DNA of 64,000 nucleotides, from contig NC_133971.1 in the NCBI RefSeq assembly GCF_031877795.1, positions 17,074,825-17,138,824 on the forward strand, given 5' to 3'. Source of the DNA: Strix aluco (lineage: Eukaryota; Chordata; Aves; Strigiformes; Strigidae). A program made the position numbers and the translations under genes. Positions 12,527-23,665 of this stretch are shown piece after piece (position 1 is the stretch's first letter; the number at the start of each line of letters is the position of its first letter). The notes under the pieces are model-generated. The model ran no database searches. It was given only the letters and a program-made list of their open reading frames with translations, and was not told the origin of the DNA.

Positions 12527-12830
12527 ACTAAAACATATGCTCATCAGAATTACCTCTGTATATTTTATTTGAGGCTGGAGAGCAAACTAACTACAATGTT
12601 GACGTGATTAAAAAAATGAAGATTTGTACAATGCTATTTTTAATGCAAATGTTGTAGTAACTTATTTTTACTGAGTAATCATCTCACAATGCTTCAGTGT
12701 TTTGATAGTGATTTGAGATCGGTCACTTACAGGGCTTGTATAACTGCATTGCATGAATAAACTGCAACTTCTAGTGTTATGTTTAAAGTTTGACAAGAGA
12801 CCATTAAATAAATCTGCAAAATAAGATACA
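12527..12830 (+). terminator. MCCC2: MCCC2 3' UTR and poly(A) signals
   Basis: AATAAA occurs at 12756-12761 and again at 12807-12812, overlapping an ATTAAA. Either would give a short 3' UTR of about 250-310 nt. The position directly after the stop codon and the AT-rich context support this as the end of the MCCC2 transcript. RNA data would be needed to decide which site is used. Confidence 0.75.
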
Positions 12831-15800
12831 TATTTGGTGCTTATCAGATCCTTTATTTCTTTAAATTCTTCTTTGTATATCTCCTATAAATGCAAATATT
12901 TTTGCCAAAAAAAAAAAAAGCACATTTGCTAGTAAACAGTTTTTGCAAAAGAGAAGTGCTGTAAGGGCAGCCAGAAGTTCAACACAGCATGAAATTATAG
13001 ATTTCACATAGTTGTTGGCATTTTGACCTTTTTCTGGCTTTCATCCAAAAAACATTGCTCTTCTGTATGATTCCCTTTAGTGAAAACAACAGAGAAACTG
13101 GTGGATGTGTAGTGTTTTCTGGAAGAGCTGGGGAGCATATGCTGGTATCTGTGGGAGCTGCAGGTTGCTGAGAGCACTTCTGAGGACAGGGGTTGGCTCC
13201 AAATGTGTTTCAGCATCTTGCTTTGTGATCCTTCTGGCAATTCTAGTTTAACAAAGACAGAGCATTCTCCTGACATGGATCAATGCTTCACCCTGAACAC
13301 ATGCCTGAATCCCACTGGCTTTAGGGCTATTGAGATGCTGGAATGCTTTGGTTAATCTTATTTATTTATTGTAGTTTGTTGCAGTGCAATGTTTTTCAAG
13401 AATTCAAGAATGTCTGTCATTTCATTTGTTCTCTTTAGAAATATTGCACCTTGTGGAAACCAAATGCTTGGCCTGTAGTGCGCCTAGAATAAGGAGGCAA
13501 ATACTGTGCTAGGTGGGAGTAGGAAAGTGATTTTACCTAGCTTTGCCCTACAGGTGCCCAGATAACCATTGCAGAAATATTCTTGCCTGAGAATCAAATC
13601 CAGGAAGAGTTAAATGTACATTAACATATGGAGGTCCTATCTTGTGCTGGCCTGTGGGGAGAAGGAAGATTGCTAGTAGGAGTAATCATCCTGGATAACA
13701 TGCTAGCTGTAGTCTTCCTAGACCTGTGTGGCAGAGGACTTCCCCTCCGACCAAGAAGTGGTAGGGAAGGTCTGCTAGCTACTAGCCCTCTCAGTTTTGT
13801 CTCAGGCAGGCAAATGCAAAAGTGAAAATGAAATAATTATTTGGAATGGGGATTTTCAATCTGGATTACAGACAGCACAACATATGTTGAGCTGTGGGGT
13901 CTCTGGTATGCTTCTACATTGCACTAAAGGACCAGTTTTCTCTCTCATTTTACAGAGAAGAAATCTATCCAAAGCCTGGTGTGTTCTACACCACAAGAAA
14001 GACTACTTCTGTAGGTCTGCACACCTGTAATACACTGTTGTGCTCACATGCATGTTCTTAGTATATTAAATATATATTTAGCAGTGAGTAATAGTTTAAA
14101 ATACTGCAGTAAATGGCAGCTAGGCACAGAGCTGTGCTTTTGTAACAGTGATTCTTGTTCTTGTCTCACTACATGAATTTGTAAACATGTTGGGCACGGC
14201 CCCAGGATTTCTTTATCCTAAAAGTACAGTGACATTATTTATGGTTGCTAGACTTCTGAAATGCCTTTAAAAATACCCTGCTTCTAAATACATATACATA
14301 AAATATAGCAAGGATAAACAAAGGTTTCAGACCTTGAAATGATTGCTATTAATGGCTTCCAATAAAAAGAAATGCTCTATTTTCTCCTACTACAGTTGAG
14401 TAATCAGTTCAGGCACCTGTTTTCTTTCTGCTCTAAATTACGGGGGTCACTCTCCCCACTCTGTTACTCCCAAAGACATAAGGAGTACTGACTTTTTCTG
14501 CTAAGAAAATTGATCACACTGGAATCATATTTTTGCTTTGAATGTGTTCTTTCAATGAGACTGGTAATGAAACCATTTTGTGTTGGAGACAGTAACAGAT
14601 AATCCTGGGATACAGGTAATGGAAGTAGATATGTTCGGGAGGATTCATGCTTCTGAAAATGACAACTCCCTATCATTTTTTACATCTGAAAGGATATTTT
14701 TATTATTTACAGTTATCAAAATTTCTTCCTCTAAATATGTGTGCAAGCCAAATTAAAACATGTCTCTGAATAAATAAGAATGTTCTGCCTTAATAACACT
14801 TATCTTTGGAAACTTGGTAAATTAACTTCATCAGCATGGGCTTAGCATCCTATCAGCATGTTCTGGTTAGGGGAGGTTAAGGAGCAGGACCTTCCCTGCA
14901 GGTGAATGAAAGGAATCACTAACAATTGTCACTCCCCCACTGCATAGCAGACTATTTTGGAAAAGCTTTTGCAGGTTAATGTGCTGTGCTCTGTTTGTAG
15001 GCACTGACTGTACGCAATGCACGTTGTGTGTGGTGACATTCTGATAGCAGATGTGACCTCTTGCTGCCCAGAAGTTTGCTGAAAAGAAGTTTGCTTGTTC
15101 TCTGTGGATCCACCAGGAATGAGGAGTTGAACTGCATGCTTGTACTACACTTGGTGATGTTGGCAGATACTTCCTTTCATTAAACATCCAAAGGGGTAGA
15201 GCAATGGCAGTGGGAAGCAAGAATAACTATGTAACAGAGTCCATGTTAAACCTAAATAAAAGGTAGCTGCCACCACAAGGGCACAAGATTCCTGACGACA
15301 GAGGCAACGTAAGAGCTGTGAGTGACTATTCTGAGAATTGTCCTACTCATCTCCAGTATGTGTCACCGATTCACTGTAGTATTGGAGCAGCTCACAACCA
15401 TTTATTTCTTTACTTACTGACTGGAAAGGATGGTATTTAGGAAGACACTGATTTTTCAGATGGAAGTTGAGGATCAAGGGAAATGGTTTTGCCATATCAG
15501 GCACACAGCTGTGGTGGACCAGGACCTCGAATGCAGTGCTCTAGGCTTCCAGGGGACCTTTCTGCTCCCATCTGGTCTTGCTTCAGGGACTGCTCTTCTA
15601 ATCTGTATGCCTCCCTCCTGCCTCAGAGCAGTGGCAAGGCCAAGAGGTTACCTAGTTCCAGCTCTCTTTGATAGCTGGATATGGCCTATCTAAGAGAGGT
15701 CAACATCTGAGTACAAGTAGTTTACAAGGGCCAATACTGTCACCTTCAGGGTGCTTTCAAATGCCTCTGAAGAAGGAAGTGGAACACTGTCATGTCCCTA

Positions 15801-18800
15801 GGGACTGTTACTGTAACCAAGGGTGCTTCTCAGATTACCTGGGCTGAGGTTGTAAAATTCAGGATGGATTATAAAGGCCCTTGCCATTTTCCTTTTTATT
15901 CTCATGGCAACTAGGAAGGTGCTGGGAACCACTGAGAGCTACTATGTGGTCACCAACCAAAATCAGTGACAGTTCGTGTAACAAACGTCAAGGGCAGAGC
16001 CTCTGGCACACGGTCATTGTGAGGCTTGTGCGCCTGTTTCCAAGGCTGAAATTAGGTGTGACTAGTGCACAGCCTCTGCAATAGCTCTGCTTGCAGAAAT
16101 GGAGAAGCTAGAAATGTAATTTCTGGGAAGCCACTGGGTGACTGCTCCCACCCCTCTTCCACTCATTTTGGGATTAGTTTAATGGGGAGTTTGCAGCCTC
16201 AGTGTTTGTGTTGGCGTTTGTGTATGTGCTGTTCTTGTGAGAACCCATCTTTTATTTAGATGGCATTTTTCCAATCTGTTACTCATCGAGATGAATTGGT
16301 ATCTCCTGCTGAAACAGATGTTATCTTTCAAGTATCCTTCTGGACTCTATTATTGCTTCAAATGTGGCAGAACCTTGATTTATCTTAGATTTTCTTTGCT
16401 GTTCCAGATTTCAGCCAAGGAAATGTCTTGGTTCAGAAAACCAACGATGGTATATTACATTAACCTTTTTTTTTTTTTTTTTTTAAACTGAGGTTTATAA
16501 ATTAAGGCAATTCAACAAAGCACTTATAAAAGCCTGCTGCTTTTCAGCAAAGCCTTAAAGTATCCCCTTAAAGCCAGATGTCCACTTTCATGGCTCTGAT
16601 TCAGTACAGCACTTGAACAAATGCTTCACACTAATCTCTATGGTCTAGTAGTCATAAAATCCATCCAACTCTGTGTCTATGTCAAGCCAGAACTAGAATA
16701 CATAAATGCATCAGAACTGCTCAATGGATACTCCATTATTTTGACACCAGCATCAACAGAAACCTTCATTATTTTCCTGCTTTTAGAATTATATTAAATT
16801 AATTGATCATGATGGAAAAGTGTGATTATGAAAAGCATATACTGTGTACAACTTCAAAAATTATCCACTTGATATACAGATGTTAATGCACATTGGCTGT
16901 GTCCTGTTTGTACCTCATCTGCAATAACATTCCTATGGAGAAAATAAGTTAACTTGGAGAAGCTTGAATTAATGCATAGCTGCAACAGAACTGTCTGCCT
17001 CTGAAGTCTGACAGCATTCCGTGTAGATTATCTGGAGCTGAGCTCTGTACTGCCACAGACTCCCCTAATTTCATAGCCAGTTGTCTCATGACTGGCTACT
17101 GATGCTATTAAAAAGTACCCGCCTTTTCATAGCTGTAAACAGTGATTTTGCGTTTTTATACCTTGACCCTGTTCTGCTCCTTGACATGATAACTTCTGAC
17201 ACTCTTACATAATATTCAGTTATCCTACATCCTATGACTTTTTTTACCGCCTGTTGCTGGAAACAAAGTCTGCAAGAACAGCTGAATAAGGAGCACGGGA
17301 CAGTGACATTTGCAGAGACAGTGTGATACAGACAGTAACAGGCACAGAAACATACAGTTCTGTGGGTGTCTGTAGCCAGACAGATACAACGACTTTTGGA
17401 AATAGAAATGTGTAATTGCCTCCACATTCAACACTAATTTTACTGGGGGGACTAACAAATTCAGCTTTTTACTGGAAGTGCAAGTTGGAAAGAAAAGAGC
17501 GATGTTTTCTAAGCATCTCTGTGGTGTTTTCAACACTGCATGAGTAACCCTCATACTATAAAATATGGCTTGAAATTTTGGTCAGGCTTCACAGATGATG
17601 CTTTCAAACTTGAATAGGCCATATATCTTCCTCTCCATATGAAGTGTTGCGTTTTCCTTAGTCTGTTATTTCTCTGCTTTAAGAAACTTTGCTTCAGCAA
17701 GCCCATCATTTCCAGTATTTCACATAGCTGCATTTTCACTCCAGGCTGGTTTGTGGGATTTGCTATGTGTTGTTCACCATTAGCCTGATGTCTGACATCT
17801 TAGCCTTCCCTGTGTCAAAATGAGACTGGAGGATTCGTGCAAACACAGAGGATCTCTACTCTGAACAGCAATTACAAATGAGACTTTCACTGGATGTGAT
17901 GATCAATAGCAGTGTGTGGGAGGAGTAGCAGCAAGAGGTGAACACGCAGCTCTGGAGGCAAGCAACATGATAGAGAGATTGGAGTCTTTTCAATGCCTCA
18001 AACAAAATGGTGCTGTTGAAAATTACCTGTTAAGCCACACTCCTCTTGGACCCTTTAAACACTGCCTTCCTGTTTGGAAAAACATGTCCCTGGGCCTGTT
18101 TAATTTTCTTTAAACAACTTATTTGTTTGCTCACGTTGCTCTGCCTTTTCAGACTGTTCCTAACTCCCCTACAAATGGCCAACTAGGAGAGTTTTGTTAA
18201 TGAGGTTTTCCAAATTCCTCCTCCTCATCTCCACCTAGGGAGACCCAGTCCAGCTCCTGCTGCTGCTGGCTGGAGGGCAGGAACATCCTCATGCCACTGC
18301 AGAGCTGGGAGCTGGGAGTGGAGCTGCCTCAAGGGCTGACCCTGCTGCTGCCTCATCCCCACAACCATCATGCCAGAGGGCCAAATGTTTCAGGTCAGTA
18401 AAGCTGCTGCTCAGCTCCCCCCAGCTGTGCGCCAGCCTTGGCCTGGAGGTGTGAGTCTGGAGAGGGCTGAGTACCACTCCTCATCTTGCATGCTCTCCTT
18501 GGCATGTCACTGCTTTTCTTAGTGGAGGAAGCTGCTCCTGCCTTCTTCCTGGCCATACCATGCCCATGAGGCTTGGGCAGGTTTGGGCCTGCCAAGGAAC
18601 TTTTTGGTCATGGTGTTGATAAATATTAGGCCACCAAGCTTGCAGAGCCAAGTGTCAGGAGGAAGGTCTGAATGGAGATGACTCGAGTGCACTGATGCTA
18701 GATCTTTTGGTGACTGTGCTTCTCACCAAAAGGAGGCGGCCTCATTTCACACACAGGATGGATGATGCTCACTGAGCACCTGCTCAGTAATATGATATTT

Positions 18801-19388
18801 GGCCTCAAGCACTGTCTCACAGTGTACCAGCAATTAGTTTTATTCTGGGCCTTCTGATGCTGGTTCTTACCTTGCTCTCCACGGCCCTGAGCCCCGTCAC
18901 CCTGCCACCCTGTTGGCAGTCCCACCTGTCCTCATTCAGGCATCCCATCCCTCATTGGCTAGTTGCTCACCATCTTTATCTTCCCTCTCTCCCTGGGGGT
19001 CTTTCTGGTTAATCCTATTATCCTGAATTTCCTCCCATCACACCATGCTCCCTCCTCTCAGATCACTGTGTTGATTTCCAAGTTTGGTCTCCCTGGTGGC
19101 CCAACCTCCACTTACTTCTCCAGGTGTCCACCAGCTTCCCTCTCCCTTCTCCCTCCTGAACCTCACAGCCGACAGATGAGCCCGCCACTCTTCTTGTACA
19201 ACATGGGAGGGAGTGACCCGGTCCTTCACCGTGGACAAGTGACAGGGTGTGTGGGCAGGCAGGCAGGCCACTTTCCCCTTGTTTGCTCTCAGAGATGGCT
19301 CCGCTGTTTGCTCGAAGCCTAGTTGGACAGAGGGCAAGCCGTGCCAGGGGATGACTTCTCCCGGGGAAGCTGGCTTTGGGGCAGTCAG
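12831..19388. other. Intergenic, MCCC2 to CARTPT
   Basis: About 6.5 kb of sequence with no recognisable gene, RNA or transposon. It is AT-rich to about 18.1 kb and becomes more GC-rich toward the CARTPT promoter. Short open frames have no coding features. Distal CARTPT regulatory elements would be expected here, but none can be named from the sequence. Confidence 0.7.
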
Positions 19389-19646
19389 GCTGAACCGAGC
19401 TGAGCTGAGCCATGCAGAGCTGAGCTGAGCTGTGTGGAGCCGAGCCTGACCGGGCTGAGCAGAGCCGGGCCATGCCAAGTTATGCCCAGCCGAGCCTGGC
19501 CGAGCCGAGCCGAGCCTGGCCGAGCCTGACCGGGCCGAGCCGAGCCTGGCCGAGTCGAGCGGAGCCGAGCCGAGCCTGGCCGATCCTGACCGGCCCGAGC
19601 CTGACCGGGCCGAGCCGAGCCTGGCCGAGCCGAGCCTGGCCGAGGC
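19389..19646 (+). repeat. GC-rich minisatellite upstream of CARTPT
   Basis: This is a diverged tandem array built on the pentamer GAGCC/GAGCT. Toward its 3' end it merges into a longer unit of the type GAGCCGAGCCTGGCC. It ends about 55 bp before the TATA box. All frames through it are open and give Ala/Gly/Ser/Arg/Pro repeats. The long opposite-strand open frames here are therefore products of composition, not genes. Confidence 0.9.
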
Positions 19647-19673
19647 GCGGCGCGGCGCGGCGGCGGGGGGCGC

Positions 19674-19733
19674 TGACGCACGGCGGGGCGGGCGCGGCGC
19701 TATAAAGGCGGCGGCGCGGCGGCGGCAGCGGGG
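19674..19733 (+). promoter_or_regulatory. CARTPT: CARTPT core promoter: CRE-like site, GC boxes, TATA box
   Basis: A CRE-like TGACGCA is at 19674-19680, GC-box sequence GGGGCGGGCG follows, and TATAAA is at 19701-19706. Transcription should start about 25-32 bp further on, near 19727-19735, which leaves a very short 5' UTR before the ATG at 19744. Mammalian CART promoters also use a proximal CRE and a TATA box and respond to cAMP/CREB. cAMP control here is inferred from that similarity. Confidence 0.75.
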
Positions 19734-19743
19734 CGGCAGCACC

Positions 19744-19893
19744 ATGGAGAGCTGCCGGGCGCTGGCGCTCTGCGCCGTGGCGGCCGCGCTGCTGCTGGGC
19801 GCCCGCGGGCAGGGGCCCACCCCGCCGCGCCGCGCCCGCGACCTGGGGTCCCCCGGAGGCGGCGGCGGCGGCACCTCCCGAGAGAAAGAGCTG
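19744..19893 (+). CDS. CARTPT: CARTPT exon 1: signal peptide and propeptide
   Basis: This is the first coding exon of the cocaine- and amphetamine-regulated transcript prepropeptide, a secreted regulator of feeding and stress circuits. ATG sits in AGCACCATGG, a strong initiation context, 38 bp after the TATA box. Residues 1-22 form a typical signal peptide ([20 protein letters not shown]) with likely cleavage before Gln23. The propeptide that follows is unusual: it has RRAR at residues 29-32 and six glycines at 38-43, whereas mammals have an acidic segment. It ends in EKEL, the conserved junction with exon 2, before a GTGGGG donor at 19894. Three exons give 113 residues; human CART is 116. 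Confidence 0.95.
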
Positions 19894-19989
19894 GTGGGGC
19901 GGGGGACCGGGCCGGGGGCCGGGGCCGGGCGGGGGGGCGCTGCCCGGCCGGGCGCGGCCTGACGGGGGCTGTGGGGGGTCTCTCGGCAG
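19894..19989 (+). other. CARTPT: CARTPT intron 1 (96 bp)
   Basis: This is a very short GC-rich intron from GTGGGG to CTCGGCAG. It contains G-runs. Phase 0 matches the mammalian gene. Confidence 0.9.
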
Positions 19990-20073
19990 ATCGAGGCGCT
20001 GCAGGAGGTGCTGGAGAAGCTGAAGAGCAAGCGGGTCCCACACTACGAGAAGAAGTTCGGGCAGGTGCCCATG
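19990..20073 (+). CDS. CARTPT: CARTPT exon 2: processing region
   Basis: This 84-nt, 28-residue exon reads [20 protein letters not shown] and then KKFGQVPM. It carries the two prohormone-convertase dibasic sites, Lys64-Arg65 and Lys71-Lys72. These correspond to the sites that release the long and short bioactive CART peptides in mammals. The exon lies between CGGCAG and a GTGAGT donor. It is far more conserved than exon 1, as expected for the start of the active peptide. Confidence 0.97.
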
Positions 20074-20174
20074 GTGAGTGCCGCGGCGGGACGGGACGGG
20101 ACGGGACGGGACGGGACGGGACGAAGAGGGCGGCCGCCGGCGGTGCCCCCCTCACCGCCTGCCGCTGCCCGCAG
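20074..20174 (+). other. CARTPT: CARTPT intron 2 (101 bp)
   Basis: This short GC-rich intron runs from GTGAGT at 20074 to CCCGCAG ending at 20174. About one third of it is a perfect GGGAC array at 20088-20122. Confidence 0.92.
20088..20122 (+). repeat. (GGGAC)7 microsatellite in CARTPT intron 2
   Basis: Seven perfect units of GGGAC begin 14 bp after the 5' splice site. The regularly spaced G-triplets could form G-quadruplexes in DNA or pre-mRNA. Length polymorphism is likely for a perfect array. Confidence 0.95.
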
Positions 20175-20282
20175 TGCGACGCCGGGGAGCAGTGCGCCGT
20201 GAGGAAGGGGGCCCGCATCGGGAAGCTCTGCGACTGCCCCCGGGGGACTTCGTGCAATTCCTTCCTCCTCAAGTGCCTGTAA
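20175..20282 (+). CDS. CARTPT: CARTPT exon 3: cystine-knot-like CART peptide
   Basis: This exon encodes [20 protein letters not shown] and then [15 protein letters not shown] before TAA at 20280-20282. The 35 residues show the family's six cysteines at exon positions 1, 7, 19, 21, 27 and 34, which form three disulfides. This part is essentially invariant among vertebrates, so the identification is secure. The final codons are TGC CTG TAA, and the embedded GTAAGC could also act as a splice donor (see findings). Confidence 0.98.
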   Translation, partial: CDAGEQCAVRKGARIGKLCDCPRGTSCNSFLLKCL

Positions 20283-21185
20283 GCGGGGCCGCCCCGGGAT
20301 AAACCGCCGGGAGCGCAGGCACCGACGTCTCCCCGCCCCGACGTGTCGGTCCGGGGCGGCGGCGGCGACTTCCCGCGGCTCGTCCGCCCGAGAAACGCAG
20401 CGAGAAGCCACCGCGTCGCCCGTGTAACGCCGTCCGTGACATCCGACATCCGTGGAGTTGTTTTCTTTCTCTCCCCGCCCCCGGCCCCTTCCCCTCCCTG
20501 CTCTCTTTCCACGTTTGATTTTGTCTGACCAGGAAGAGCCCAGCCCGTGCCTTGCCTAGTAGAGGCGGCAGTACCGGGAGTTGCAGTGTCGTACCGAGCC
20601 ATGCCCGGGAGCGGGGCTGGCTCCGTGCTGCGCCCCGGGGTGCCCGGCTCCTTCCCGAGGCGGGGAACGTCCACCCGCTGCCGGCCGGAGGGGCCGGGGC
20701 CAGGGGATCCCCTGGCTGATTGGGGGGGGGGGGGGGGGGGCGCGAATGTGCTCAAAGCACCCTGACCCCCTTTTTCTTGTCCCGCAGCTGAGAGGGCCCA
20801 ACTCGGCACACCCCAGAGGGGCTGGCGCGCAGCTCGTGGCAGGGTTTCACCCGCACCGCCGGTTTCAGGCTGAGCCCAGCCGCGCTCACCCTGTGCTGGA
20901 GAAAGTCCCACATGAGATACCCGTGGCGTTCGCGGGTCCAGCACTAGCCTGGCTGGGGTGGGCCTGGGGGGAAATTGGTTGCTTTACCGGGGCCACGACG
21001 GAGAGAAAGCTGTCTGGATCCATTCCAAACTACCAGGGGATATCCTAGTCATCTAGACCTAACTGCTCACGTTTCTACAATGAACTGAAGAATATAAATA
21101 TGTCTGTCCTCCACAGGTACACTGTGTGTTTCAGCAAACTCATAACGTGTTTTAATCCTTTGTTTGTCTCTGATAATAAAGTCAC
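20283..21185 (+). terminator. CARTPT: CARTPT 3' UTR with poly(A) signal
   Basis: AATAAA at 21175-21180 is the first canonical signal after the stop codon. It is followed by a GT-rich stretch (GTCACTGTTCCGATGACAGTG). The first 500 bp of the UTR is GC-rich and includes a run of 19 G at 20722-20740. A non-canonical GATAAA lies at 20298-20303. Transcript ends cannot be proved from sequence alone. Confidence 0.65.
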
Positions 21186-23544
21186 TGTTCCGATGACAGT
21201 GTTTTGCCCGAAGTTTTAATTTCACACATGGGAATCCCTAGCACTCAGAGGGAGAGGCTGAAGGTTACTCCAAAATTACTGAAAACAGCTGCATTACTGT
21301 CTGCTTTTGCCAGGTGGTCAGCTGGGTCAGGGCTGGAAACAGGTTCATGTCTTCTAGTGCTGGCTCAACTCATGGCTGCTCCCTGCCCCCCGGGTGCCGA
21401 GAGGGACCGTGAGGAGCGCAGACACTTCGGACCTCAGGTTTTCCTTTGGGAGAGGGCAGCGTTCGTCCCAACTGCAGGGACTGGGCTGGGGAGGCAATGC
21501 AGGGGAGGGCAGCCTTGGTCATCTTTGCTGCTTTGTGTTTTATTCCCATACAAGAGGGAACACTGAAGGAACTTCTCACCTCTCCCTGGGTCACAATTCA
21601 TCTGTGGGTGTCTGCCAGAATCGGCAGCAGGGAGATGAGGGGCTGCATGGACCAAGGCAGAGAGGGGAAAAGCCCTCCTCCAAACAGGTTTCATATCTGG
21701 TGCTGAAGAGAGCACAAATTTAGGTGAGAAACCCGGAGACTTGTGAGGAAAAAGATGTTTTACTCCTGAAGAGTAAGAGCACATGGGCAAGCCTGGCTGA
21801 AACAGGTACAGAAAGGCTGACTGCAAAAAGAGACATGCCACTGTTTGTTTTATTATCATTATTATTACTACTATTATTACTATTGTTATTATTTTCCAGG
21901 GCAGTGATGAGCTTTTCCTAGCCCAGAGAAAGAGAAAATAAATGGCAGCTGGAAACACCCAGAGGGTGTGAAGGCTGGTGGAGTGGATGGGGCCACAGGG
22001 CTGGGGAATGCAGTGCACAGGCAAGGTGGTACTGCTCTGAGGGGCTGTGTATGTTGTGGAAGGGCAGGAGGGGAGTGTTAAAGTGGGGCAGAAGCCATGG
22101 TGCAAATGGTGGGAACACTGTTCAGGGAGGACTTTACAAAGAGAAAGTGGTATGAAGTGAACAGGGATGGAGCAGTGGGATTTTCCAGGCAGAGGTGGTG
22201 ACCAGCTGTGACTGCAATTTTTGTGCTGGTGGGTGGGTTCTGGCCTGCAGGCGAGAGGTGTGATAGTGCATTTGCAGGGCTGGAGGCTTGTGTTAGGTTT
22301 TGTAAATTGGTAACTGTGCTTGTGGATGTCCTTATGGTATTTCCCAGAGACACTGTAGAGGCATTTACTCTTATTTTCTTGTGGAACAATTAAATAATTC
22401 TTGTAACATCTGGGTTTGGTTCACACACACAAACACACACTCTAAAAAGGACTTATATTTAGGTGCTGGATGCTTTCAGGCATGGAGCACTTAGGCTGGC
22501 TGTTCGGTGGTCCCCTCAGCACTGATTCCAGCCCTAGGTAACACAGCCATCTCAGTGAACTGAGTCCCATGCAGATTGTCTCAGCGTGTAGCATTTTTAC
22601 TGAAGGTTTATTTAGACAAAATTGGACGGAAACATGAAATACTGGCCTAAAATACATCAAGAATGATTCAGCTTGTGTGTTAATTTTATAGTTCTTGTTT
22701 TGTCTGATTATAATGCTCCAAATTATAAACATGGTTTAAATAAAGATCAGAATTATAAATATAGAGCCTAACTTAAGGAAACTGGGATTTATGGTTCACT
22801 TGCATGATACTGTCGTTATGAGAATACTCTCTGCAATATTGTGGGCACCAGCCTTAGGGGTCTTATGTTGGTTATGTTCATGACCACTTACATTATATTA
22901 CAGTTATTTCTACTGTACAGATTGAAAAAAGCAGGTGAGGAGGGAAACCTGTGGTGTAACAGTCAGGATAGAGTTGGTATTTCCATATTTTTCACTCCTA
23001 AAATCAATGATGTGAGATGACACCATTTTTCATTTGAAAGATCTCTTGATTTCACCTTTCCTTTTGAGGGGTTGGGACACACTGTCGTGGTGTTTTAGAA
23101 GCAGGGGTGTGCCTATACCTCTGGGGGTTCTTCGAACAGGAGGTTGTAATGTCCCCAAGGGCAACCATGGGCCTCAATGGCCATTCCTGCCTGCTCAGGT
23201 CTTCTCCACACCGTGCCCATCACCCAGGATCCTGTTTCAGCCCTGCCTGGGGCCTTAGCCCATGCCTCACTGATGCCATAGGGTGCTGGTCTCCAGCTCC
23301 CCACAGCACTCTCCTGCTCAGCCATGGGCCCTGTGGGCTGATGTGCCAGCCTGGCCTTGGCCCATTCCCATCCCCATCCCCATACCTGGGGAGATGCCTG
23401 ATGCCCCCTGGCCTGCCCTGCTCCCTCTCAGTGGGGTGGGATGGGACTGGGTGGGACCCTCTGCCCTACCACTCTGGGGGGCAGTCCCTAGACTCCCAGC
23501 CCCCAGCAGCCCCTGCAGGATGATCCCCAGCACCCGACAGAATG
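21186..23544. other. Intergenic, downstream of CARTPT
   Basis: No gene is recognised. There is an imperfect ATT/ACT microsatellite at 21851-21895 and a short CA repeat at 22421-22440. From about 23.1 kb the sequence becomes GC-rich and repeat-like with CCCATC repeats near 23370, but I cannot assign it to a family. Confidence 0.6.
21851..21895 (+). repeat. Imperfect ATT-type microsatellite
   Basis: An imperfect run of TATT, CATT and ACT units. Confidence 0.85.
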
Positions 23545-23665
23545 CACCACAGGTTCTGTGGGAGATGGTCAGCTGGAGGTCAGTTGTCAGTGGTGTACCC
23601 CAGGGGCAACACTGGTGTCAATACCATTTAACATCTTCATTAATGACCTGGACGACAGTCCAATG
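23545..23665 (+). mobile_element. CR1 ORF2 remnant, strongly decayed
   Basis: The + strand still reads the reverse transcriptase blocks SGVPQG (from 23589) and FNIFINDLDD (23627-23656) in two different frames, so a frameshift lies between them. The order and spacing match the intact CR1 at 2.7-4.5 kb. The piece is old and its ends are vague; later sequence up to about 23.8 kb may also be CR1-derived. Confidence 0.8.

Larger units (their letters stand above)
19389..20950. promoter_or_regulatory. CpG island over CARTPT
   Basis: This is a continuous stretch rich in G, C and CpG that covers the minisatellite, promoter, all three CARTPT exons and the proximal 3' UTR. GC content falls sharply before about 19.3 kb and after about 20.95 kb. 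A CpG island covering the whole coding part is possible because the gene is so compact. Confidence 0.85.

Noticed and set aside
15430..15693. Frames between MCCC2 and CARTPT
   Set aside because: Short, overlapping and without recognisable domains or exon boundaries.
19038..20030. 330-codon - strand open frame across the CARTPT minisatellite, and similar frames nearby
   Set aside because: All frames on both strands are open here because the GAGCC repeat has few stop words. The predicted peptides are Ala/Gly/Ser/Arg repeats.
19700..20944. 414-codon - strand frame opposite CARTPT
   Set aside because: It is antisense to firmly identified CARTPT exons and its Pro/Arg/Ala content follows from GC-rich composition.
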